Of a DNA stretch of 64,000 nucleotides, positions 55,363 to 64,000 are shown in pieces. Location: positions 13,558,578-13,622,577 of the forward strand of contig NC_134891.1 in NCBI RefSeq assembly GCF_041734735.1. Direction: 5' to 3'. Positions within the stretch are counted from its first letter, which is position 1, and the number at the start of each line of letters is the position of its first letter. This DNA comes from Babylonia areolata. Its lineage: Eukaryota > Mollusca > Gastropoda > Neogastropoda > Buccinidae. A program made the position numbers and the translations under genes. Under the pieces are notes generated by a model, which made no database searches, was not told where the DNA came from, and was given only the letters and a program-made list of their open reading frames with translations.

Positions 55363-55965
55363 TGTGTGCAGCATGCACTTAGCGCACGTAAAAGAAACCT
55401 CGGCAACAAAAGGGTTGCCCCTGGCAAAATTCAGTAGAAAAATCACTATGATAGGAAAAACAAGAAGAAAAAAAAATACTGCAGGCAGGAAAAAAAAAAA
55501 AAGGGTGGTGCTCTCAGTCAAGCAACGTACTCTCCCTGGGAAGAGCAGCCCGAATTTCACACAGAGAAATCTGTTGTGACAAAAACGAGTAATGCAGTAC
55601 AATACAATACAATACAATACAATAATAATAATTATAAAAATACAATAATAGTGATGATAATGACAATACCTTCCATCCACAAGGTATACACCTTCCCACC
55701 CAAGTATACAATTGAAAATGAAATGAATAATAAGATACCTTGATGAAACAGCCAGCAGTAACACAAATGATAAACTATTATTAATAAATGAATAATAAAA
55801 CAAATAAAATTGAATAGCCCTAGACCTGTACACTTTACTGTTATTTCTAAAGTTTGTTTAGGATCTTTCTTTGGGATCTCCCGCTGCGTTACCTCAGGGT
55901 AGGTTCACATGCTTTTCCAGAAACCCAATTTTGCAATGTCTTTGTGTATTATTTGAATGTTGCAG

Positions 55966-56061
55966 GCAAAGTTGAAGGCATCACTGTCATGGATCCTGAC
56001 CAAAGCCTATGGAACTGACATACCTGTGCAATTGAAAAACCCCTTTTATCAAAATTCCAAG
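55966..56061 (+). CDS. CAMSAP/Patronin-like protein, exon 2
   Basis: 32 codons between a CAG acceptor (55963-55965) and the donor AAG|GTTGGT. Residues A-K-L-K-A-S-L-S-W-I-L-T-K-A-Y-G-T-D-I-P, then VQLKNPFYQNSK. This matches the first helix of the CAMSAP calponin-homology domain (human CAMSAP1: RAKIAANLQWICAKAYGRDN, then PEDLRDPFY). Both exon ends are phase 0, agreeing with exon 1. The donor is weaker than consensus and the frame stays open to 56193, so a downstream donor (CAG|GTGGGA near 56134) is possible. The next expected exon (a LKPPV...ELYC-like sequence) was not found before 64000. Confidence 0.82.
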
Positions 56062-56489
56062 GTTGGTGTTCATAGAGATATGAGAAACAGCTGCTTTCTA
56101 CTCTTTCCCCCCCTATTTCACAGCGTCAGAGATCAGGTGGGAGTGGGTGAGATAGGAATGGTTAGTTTCCTGACTGCCAAACTTAACAACTGACAGAAAC
56201 TTACAACCTGCTTTGGCGACATGGCACACATTTGGGAGGATAAGGGTTCAAACTTCATCAAATATAATATCATTGCAGGGTTTATTAGCCCATGTCTAGC
56301 TCCAGACCAGAGTTGAGTGTGCAATGGGCTCAAATACTGAAACGGGGAAGATTGGGACTACAAAGTAGTGTCATTCATTTCTCAGAAAGTAAGATTGAGA
56401 GAACCTTGTGTTTTTTTTATATGTTATGTCTTGGCTATATTGTTGACAATCAATAATAATGATAAGACTTCAGAACAAACGAGATAGTT

Positions 56490-56905
56490 TCATGTGTTTT
56501 GCCAGAGGTATGTACTACATATTAACAAAGATAAAACAAAATTATTGATCTTAACAAAAACAGACCCAGACATTTCACTTTATTCAAATTTGGACAAAGC
56601 AATCTGGGTACAATTGACATACAAATATCTTGGTGTACATTTTTATAAAATAGAAAATTTCAAGAAGCACAGCAGGACCATCTTGGAAGACAAGCTAAAA
56701 GCAATATAATGTCTATAGAGGCAGAACATTCAAGTGGTCAAGAGGACAGTCCAAAGGCAGAACATTTTAGTAGATACTGCACTACTTTTATATGACACTT
56801 TGATGAATCCAATATATGTGTGTGGTTCTAAAGTATGGTTTATTTATATCTGCATATGTGAATACAATCATTTTGAAATGGTTTTACATTCAAAAGTGTT
56901 TTTAA
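56490..56905 (+). mobile_element. LINE RT fragment, other family
   Basis: Reads LHINKDKTKLLILTKTD and YKYLGVHFYKIENFKKH (56510-56680), the RT segment after the catalytic motif, then a frameshift and LLYDTLMNPIYVCGSKVW (about 56790-56840), the usual continuation. It is about 400 bp, truncated at both ends, and lies directly before family X copy 3. Confidence 0.65.
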
Positions 56906-56910
56906 GAAGG

Positions 56911-59314
56911 TGATCCTGATGACATCAAAGAAGCTTTCTACGAGAAGCTCAGCCGCACCATTTGAGCGGTAGACCGAAAGGACAGGCTGATCATCCTTGG
57001 GGATTTCAATACCCGCGTCGGCGTGGACTTCCTCATGGCCAAAAGTCCTAGGACAGCACGGCACTGGCAAGTGCAACTCAATCGGACTGCTTTCGCTTTC
57101 GTTCTGCGCACAGCATGGACTGACCATCAGCAACACCCAATTCCAACAAGCGGACAAGTACAAGAATACATGGATGCACTCCCACTCCAAGCAATGACAC
57201 ATGCTGGACTATGTGATTGTTCGGCAGAGGGACAGAGTTGATGTTTCCATTACACGCTGCATGAGAGGAGCAGTCTGTTGGTCAGACCGTCGCCTGGTAC
57301 GCAGCAAGATGAACATCAGACTTGCACACAAGCTCCAACCAGCCAGGCAGAAACCCCCTAGGAAGCTGAACATCCACCGCTTCCCTATCATCAAGGATGT
57401 GCTGCAGCAGTAAATCCAAGCAGCTCTCCAAGACATTCCTGCATCTACTGATGTAGAGAAGGTATGGATCACCTTTAGAGATGCTGTGTACACAGCAGCA
57501 GCTGAGACACTCAGCTTTGTACAGAGGAGCCACAAAGACTGGTTTGATGAGAACGACTCTGGAATCTCCAAGCTCCTGAACACACTGCATATACGGCATC
57601 AGGATCACATTTCTGATAAAGACTGCCAGAGGAAGGAGAACCAGTTCTTGCAAACCAAGCAACTCATACAGAAGAGGCTGGTTGAGATGAAGAACACCTG
57701 GTGGAAGAGAAAGTCTGAAGAGCTTCAGTCCGCTGCTGATGCTCACGACATGAAGACCTTCCATGATGGTCTCCGCGCTGTGTATGGGCAGAGAGTCACA
57801 GGATCAACCCCTGTCTGAACCTTGGACCAGACCACCCTCCTGACAGACAAGAAAGACATTCTTGCCCGCTGGGCAGAGCACTTCAACGCCCTTCTCAACA
57901 GGGACTCATCCGTATCTGACAAGGCAATTGCCGCCCTCCCACAGCTACCAGTCACTGACTCGCTAGCTGCCCCTCCCACCAAGGCTGAGACCCAGAAGAC
58001 CCTGAAGCTGACAATGTCAGGAAAAGCACCAGGAGCGGATGGAATCCAGGCCGACATCTACAAGTATGGAGGCGAGGTGCTGACAGATAAGCTGACCGTC
58101 CTGTTCCAATCTATCTGGGAGAGAGGGGAGGTCCCCCAGGATTTCAAGGATGCTTCAGTTGTCCACATTTACAAACGGAAGGGAGACAAAACATCCTGCG
58201 ATAACCACCGTGGAATCTCTCTCCTCTGCATCACCAGCAAGATCTTCGCCTGCATCATACTGAACAGACTGGTTGACCATGTCTCCAACACAGTCATCCC
58301 TGAAGCACAGTGCGGCTTCTGTTCAGGCAGGGGAACATGTGACATGGTGTTTGCCGTACGCCAGATGCAAGAGAAGTGCTGTGAGCAGAACAAGGAGCTC
58401 CACATGGTCTTTGTAGACCGGACTAAGGCCTTCAACACTTGCATGCTTCGACCATGCCAGGTCCAGGGTGTTTGAGGCGCTGTTGAGAGAGTTCCTCTTC
58501 GCTGATGACTGCGCACTTGCTGCACACCCCCATGAGGACATGCAGTTCATTATGGACAGGTTCTCAACCTGCTGCCGGCGCTTTGGACTCACCATCAGTC
58601 TAAGCAAGACCGAGTCCATGTACCAACCAGCTAGCTCACAGAATGCTAGTGCCTCCCCCCATCTTCAGTCAAGATCGATGACACAGAGATAAGTCAGTCG
58701 ACAAGTTTTGCTACCTGGGCAGCACCCTATGCAGCAACGTAGCCCTTGATACAGAAGTGACGATGCGCATCGCCAAGGCCACCTCCACCTTTGGCAGACT
58801 CAACAACAGGATGTGGAACAACAAAGGCATCAGGCTCAGCACCAAGATGAAAACCTACAGAGCTGTTGTGCTGACCACCTTGTTGTACTGCTGTGAAACA
58901 TGGATGATGTATCGCTGTCACATTCAACAACTTGAGCAGTTTCACCAGAGATGCCTACGAAAGATCCTTGGCATAAATTGGCAAGACAGGGTCCTAGAGA
59001 GGAGCAGCCTGCCCAGCATCGAAAGCCTGCTGATACAGTGCCAGCTATGCTGGACAGGACACGCTGTCTGCATGACAGACAGCAGGATCCCGAAGATCCT
59101 TTTGTATGGCCAGCTGAAGGAAGGCCACCATGAACTTGGAAGACCCTGCAAGCGCTTCAAGGACACCTTGAAGACCAACCTCAAAGCCTGTGACATAGAA
59201 ATCGCTTCCTGGGAAACTGATGCCCAGATAAGCCTGCCTGCTTACTCATCTGTCGGACCGACGGGAGACTCCATCGAATGTTCTCCTTTTAACTGTCTTG
59301 TAAACCTGTTTTGA
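56911..59314 (+). mobile_element. LINE family X copy 3 (longest)
   Basis: In order: endonuclease C-terminus with [14 protein letters not shown] (56990-57030) and a SDRR box (57282-57293), a linker with LARWAEHFNALLNRDSSVSD (57867-57926), RT with SGKAPGADGIQADIYKYGG (58018-58072), VVHIYKRKGDK, NHRGISLLCITSKIF and HMVFVDRTKAFNT. A deletion of about 150 codons follows, and the sequence then picks up at LLREFLFADDCALAAHPHED (58482-58540), LLYCCETWMMYRCHIQQLEQ and INWQDRVLERSSLPS, ending at 59314. Stops at 57411-57413 and 57816-57818 and several frameshifts are visible. This is the copy that shows the endonuclease and RT start of the family. 5'-truncated and dead. Confidence 0.85.
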
Positions 59315-62300
59315 CGGCAAATACGGAAAAAAGTCCCAAATTTTGTTGTCTTTCATATTGTGCTCATATAGTTACATCAATACAGAATTTGTATCAACTT
59401 CTTTGTGGTGAGTTGATGTTGAAGTCTTTGGTTATGACAGATTAATTTATTCTGGCTCTATGACTAAATGATTATTGTTGTCAGTTGGTGGCATAGATGG
59501 TGATTTCTTGCTTTGTTGACACCAGTTAAATGATCATTAACAGCACAGATTTTCCTGGTGTATGTCTTCATAGCATCCTTACAGTGATAATTATACCGTG
59601 GATTGCCAGCTCTCGGACAGCAATGTAGGATGTAGCTGTATATGAGAATGGGGCAATTGGGGTGACTGTTGTTGAGGGTAATGTCATTGACATCGCTTAG
59701 TGTTTGGGCAGCAGAATAATGAAGAATGAACTCTACATTATTAACATATATATACCAATTCATAATCAGTCCAGAACAGTAACATTTTAGGTTACCACCT
59801 GGCAAAATCTTTTGACAAATGCAAAGTGTTTAGTCTTTTAGCTAGACCATGTTAGTGTTATTGTGTGTTGAAATGACAGATACATAACTGATGAATTTTG
59901 AAGTGTAAGGTATTAGAATATCTGCAGTGTTGTGCAACACCTTACACTTATGGGTATTTGCAATACTCTTTCTTTTACCGAGCTTTGTATGACATTGAAT
60001 GAGAAAGGGAAAAACTTTCCACATGTCTAAGGGCATGAGAGAGGAATGCATGAGAGGATAGCCTTGGTCCAGCCCCTCCTGCGTTACCTCAGGGTGGTGG
60101 CTAGTTTTGGTGTCATGCTCCTCTTGGCCAAAATTTCATGGCAACTCTGTCATAAGACATCTTGCTATTAGTCCACTGTCTGCAAACCAATTAAATGCTG
60201 CAGCTTAGTACTCATTCACAGTGGCCACCATTCCTAAGATGAGTACATTATTGTGTTGCTCTGTTTTTGCCAACCTTTTATGCATTAGAAATATTATTAT
60301 TTTCTTGCATGTTTGTTGTTTGATACAGCTTTTGGGGATGTTTTATCGTCAGAATTCATATCATTTACATCGTGTCACATGCACAGTGTGGGGAAAAAAG
60401 TGAGAAGACTTTGTAAAGGCTATCTGACTTAGAAAATTCACTTTCAGCCACACTGAGCACAGACAACAGTACATGCAAGTGCAGCAACACTCAATAATTA
60501 TTATTCAGATCGTCTTAATTCTAAACAATTTCATACACATTCTACCCTTTATGCATATGCCACATACTCTCATACCAATCCTCACATGCACACAATAATC
60601 ACTAAGCTAAATATATCAAAGTGCCCAAGAAAACAATGCTGGTTCAAAACCCACGTTAAAGGAATAGAAAATGAGCTCACCCAGCTCACCCCAAGTGACA
60701 GCCAGTGGCATCTAAATACCTGCTCACAGCACTCAGTCATGTGGCTTCTAAAGGCCTACTCACCCCTCTCAGTCTTTAGGCCACACACCCACTAAGACTG
60801 CAACATTGTACAAACTGCTGTACATTGTACAAACTTTAATCTCAAGCACTGTCAACATCAGTTACAGTTACCTCCAGCCTCACAAAAATTCCATAACAAA
60901 AGCTTGGCCTAAAGGGATTTCTGACACAAGAATTCTGTGTATAGATTTTATAATTCACAGTATACATGCCATCCATGCAGGTCAAAAGAACATCCAAATA
61001 GTAAATAAAAATAAACCAATAGGCACTGCAGCACACTCAAAAGTACAGGAGTGCTGACAAATACCTAAATGTTGAATTCCGTCCAGGCTCATTTGAAGCA
61101 CCACAATTGTCCACTATCATGCCACACATGGCCTAATGACTTCAGACTTATTTCACCAAGTCCGGTTCCTTGTCCTTCCTTTCTAATGGAAGTGTTTCCA
61201 CATAATAAAAAAAAAGTTAGGTTGAATATTGCCTCACTTGATACCAAAGTCTGCCAAGTGAACACCACCATCCACCTCGGGTTGTAGACCTTGCGTCCTC
61301 TGAACATGCCCAGAGTATGCTAGCTGGAGTGGTCGTCCTCTTCAAAGTGGCCAACTGGCATTCCACAGCCAGCGGACATGAAGCCATGCTCAGAGGAAAA
61401 AGGTACAAAGGAGAAGAGAGGGAAAAGAAGAAGCTGACCTGAGGTAAACGACAAAGGTTGTCTCTGCCCTGATCAAACTTAATTACTACTGGCAAGGTTT
61501 GAAACGGAAATCTCACTTTAAATTTAATGATTTTGATTCACCGCACACTTTTCCAATGGACGATCTCAACACATTGTGCTCTAGCATTTTAAAGTAACAC
61601 AAATTGTCGTGCAACTCGCAACTTGGTCACTGTGTTGACATAGAAAAGACATGAAAGCCACATGCCAAAATCAAAATTTTCTAAAACATCACTTCTTGAC
61701 ATGAAGTCTAAAATTGTTTATATTGTCCAATTCGTCTTGCTCTTTTTTTTTTAATTATTCCTTTTCAGTTCTTGTGGCCTCGCTGCAATATTTGGGATTG
61801 ACTTGTCTCGATCGGTATGCATTGCACACCATCCTGTTATTGCCGGACCCATGATATTGGGATAGTGCTCTTTCAGGTGACTGTCTCCAGTCCAAGGGCC
61901 CATGGGTTCTCCCGCTGGGATTGGGCTGATATGTCTTTGCAGACGCATTGAAGCGAGATAGCTTGACCTCCTAACACAGTCTGGAAGGGGACTTGGGGAG
62001 TTGTGATCTGGCCTGACCCCTAATTAACCCAAGTAGAGGGTGTTTTTTTGAGGGATGTGTCTCTACTGTGCCTAGCGCAGTTGTGCATTTGAAAAAATAA
62101 AAAAAGATTAGGTGGGCTGGACATATCCTCGCAATGGTCATTGGTGTCAGCCCTCGATCCTCGGTGCACTGAGGCTCTCAGTGGTGGCACTGTTCTCTTT
62201 GTTCCTCCCTCTCATGCTGTCCCCTCCCCCACCTCCCTCAGTAGGGGCGAAACCCATGGCCTTGGGGAGGGCAGCTCTCCTATGCTCACCCAAGGTCAGG

Positions 62301-63897
62301 TCACCCCAGCATCTCTACGGGAGGGGATATAATGGTTGCATGACTCTCGCCTGTGTATCAGATGACCCCACTGTCCGGCGGGTCTTTTTTGTTGGGGGAG
62401 GCCCTGCTATCCGGCTGGTCTCCCCTGCTGTGGGAGTCCCATGTGTGTCAGGCAGTGTCAGGCTGTCGGCCCGCTGGTCTGCCAGCAATCTGACACACAG
62501 ATGGGACTGGTTACTGGACTTTCAGCCAACCTGGTCAAGTTTTTTTCTTTCCTTTTTTTTTCCCCTTCCTGGAGATTACGTGTCAGTGAGCTTGGGGATG
62601 GGCTCACAGGGTGGTTGGCACCTGTGGGTAGATTCCCATATTCTACCCATACAGGGGCATGCCCCTGGTGCACTCTGGGCTGCTGGAAGGGTTGGGGACG
62701 ATCCCAAGTCCTATCCTTTCACGTCAGGGTGACCTACATGGCTTACAGTTTCCCCTTCTCAGCCGTCAGTTCAGTTGGGAGATCAGTAGGCACTTGTGCC
62801 TCCCAGCATGCATGCATCCCCACCTCTTCTCATGAGGTCCTACGTGAGAAGCTTTGGTACCCTCATTTTCAAGCATGGCTGAAACTGTTCTCCCAGAACC
62901 CTCTGGCTGGCATCCAAGGATTGATTCCCATACGGAGTTTCAGTCCTGGGCCACACTAGTTTGGGCAGAGGGCCAGGCCCTCTCCTCACTCTGATCTCAG
63001 CCCAGCACTGGAGGACTGAGTATTTGTCAATCATGACAACATCCACTTTCAGCAGCACCTCCTTTATGGGTCCTAGCACCTCCTGGACCCCTTGCAACAC
63101 ACGGAAGCCAATAGTTTCTGCTGCCCCTTGGGAGATGACAGGGTGCTTTCACCCCTGGGACACACTGCGCTTAGTAAGAGACCAGCCCTCCCCCGCCCCA
63201 ACCCCCCCCCCGCCTTTAACTTCCTATGAGCAGCACAAAGTAAAAAGTTCACCCTACGCCTAAAGCAGCACTTACAAGCAGCACACCTGGAACACAAACA
63301 ACCAACCAAAACCCAGGTCAGGTAAAATCTCAAAATATCCTGACATCACTGACATGAAAGTCCTATACCCTTTCAGCACCTTTCATCACATGTCCACCAG
63401 TATGCACTCCTCTCACACATAAATCTAGGTGTGGTAATATAAGCTTCATCAAGTTTACCTGCCACCAACAGTGACATACCATACTGTGCACAAAACACAT
63501 CACTGACCAGTACAACCCTTTGTTCAACCTCATGTTACCCATCAGTAAAACTGTGTGTTACCACAACCAAACAAATATCCTCTTTGTCTTCACAAAGTGT
63601 CCGACTGACACAAGTACAGGTATGGAAATCATTACTTCCAACATATCTCTGGTAACCAGCAATGTGCAACAACATAGCACTGACCCTCAATGCTTTCATT
63701 GTTTACTCATTAAGCAACTCACTAATCACATCACAATGTGCTTACCAACTTAGTCCAAACAAAGTAAACTACTGACATATAGCACAACTCCTACACATGT
63801 CATTACAGTTACCAACAAGTCAAACTTGTTCCACAGCACTTAGTGTTACCCCCATGTGCACACACACATGAACAATTCTCAACACACACTGACAGTG

Positions 63898-63996
63898 TGT
63901 TAGCCTATAGATCTGTTCATTTCACATTTAACCAACGCGACCTACTTGTTAGCCTATAGATCTGTTCATTTCACATTTAACCAACACCACCTACTA
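63898..63996. repeat. 49-bp tandem repeat at the window edge
   Basis: Two copies of a 49-bp unit starting 'tgttagcctatagatctgtt', differing at only a few bases near the end of the unit. The array may continue beyond the window. Confidence 0.9.
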
Positions 63997-64000
63997 TCTA

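Larger units (their letters stand above)
54414..55625 (+). mobile_element. tRNA-derived SINE (family S1), split by two insertions
   Basis: The head has Pol III box A (tggcctagagg, 54423-54433) and box B (ggttcgaatca, 54474-54484). The body continues to 'tttggatgagac', is interrupted by SINE S2 (54558-54932) and by a second segment (about 54958-55362), and resumes at 'gtgcagcatgcacttagcgc' (55366) through 'aaaagggttgcccctggcaa' and 'gcagcccgaatttcacac' to a tail of AATAC repeats (55597-55625). The head is tRNA-like but not a functional tRNA. A further degenerate copy lies at 41310-41480. Confidence 0.85.
17893..55965 (+). other. CAMSAP intron 1 (about 38 kb, transposon-filled)
   Basis: It runs from GTAAGT at 17893 to the CAG acceptor at 55963-55965 ('gtattatttgaatgttgcag'). 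Nearly all of the identifiable content is transposons and simple repeats (separate entries). Stretches without any feature that I recognise are 17893-19559, 20706-21289, 38799-39854, 40401-41310, 41481-42214, 49861-50187, 54016-54413 and 55626-55965. No further in-frame CAMSAP exon is needed, since exons 1 and 2 join without a gap against the known protein. Confidence 0.7.
56062..64000 (+). other. CAMSAP intron 2 (continues beyond the window)
   Basis: Contains two LINE pieces (56490-59314). From 59315 to 64000 I see no gene, element end or RNA gene. The stretch 62100-62990 is pyrimidine- and GC-richer than its surroundings but has no motif that I recognise, and its frames are not conserved-looking. 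The word 'ctgcgttacctcagggt' occurs at 55884-55900 and again at 60079-60095. Confidence 0.55.

Noticed and set aside
55966-56193. Single-exon 78-residue protein starting at 55957
   Set aside because: Only the part between the splice sites matches CAMSAP; the upstream MLQ is the acceptor sequence and the downstream residues read into the intron.
61750-62110. Small nuclear RNA gene
   Set aside because: Some structured-looking words prompted comparison with U1 and U2, but the conserved 5' ends, Sm site context and overall order do not match.
62100-62990. Host coding exon in the GC-richer segment
   Set aside because: Long frames exist on both strands but show no splice-bounded, family-like sequence and do not match the expected next CAMSAP exon.

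Overview
This is a stretch of animal nuclear DNA, most likely from a mollusc and probably a caenogastropod snail. That assignment is an inference from the transposon mix (tRNA-derived SINE families, Jockey, CR1/L2-like and L1/Tx1-like LINEs, DIRS and Ty3/gypsy elements, piggyBac) and from the long introns. It does not rest on any species marker. There are no bacterial operons, rRNA genes or functional tRNA genes.

The only host gene I can support is on the + strand: the 5' end of a CAMSAP/Patronin-type microtubule minus-end-binding protein. Exon 1 is at 17812-17892 (27 codons, Kozak-perfect ATG, GTAAGT donor). Exon 2 is at 55966-56061 (32 codons, CAG acceptor). Both ends of the join are phase 0, and the joined peptide matches the start of the CAMSAP calponin-homology domain. 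Intron 1 is therefore about 38 kb and is built almost wholly of transposons. Intron 2 runs past the window edge.

Layout. 1-415: LINE endonuclease on the - strand, running off the left edge. 780-1690: trinucleotide microsatellite. 2160-3412 and 8525-8893: two arrays of one satellite, flanking a conventional Ty3/gypsy remnant (3412-6049) and several minisatellites. 8884-13990: a region bounded by an inverted 115-bp repeat, holding a LINE tail and a decayed Gmr1-like gypsy element. 14704-17345: two neighbouring copies of a CR1/L2-like LINE, then the CAMSAP promoter and exon 1.

Inside intron 1: a foldback-like repeat (19560-20410); a DIRS RT fossil split by a nearly whole 8.3-kb Gmr1-like gypsy element with matching LTRs and a 5-bp target duplication (21710-30026); a second DIRS fossil with inverted termini and an internal complementary region (30858-38798), itself split by a young 5'-truncated L1/Tx1 LINE with an 18-bp target duplication; LINE tails and a SINE; a near full-length Jockey LINE whose second ORF is oddly rich in homopolymers (43479-49130); a piggyBac transposon with TTAA ends and a nearly intact transposase (50188-52795); another foldback-like repeat (53030-54015); and a SINE-in-SINE nest (54414-55625). 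Intron 2 holds further LINE pieces and then about 4.7 kb without recognisable genes.

The most interesting points are the Ty3/gypsy elements with integrase placed before reverse transcriptase, the DIRS architecture read directly from its ends, the foldback-like repeat family seen at three places, and the CAMSAP gene carrying this load in its first intron. All clade names come from motif reading without database searches.
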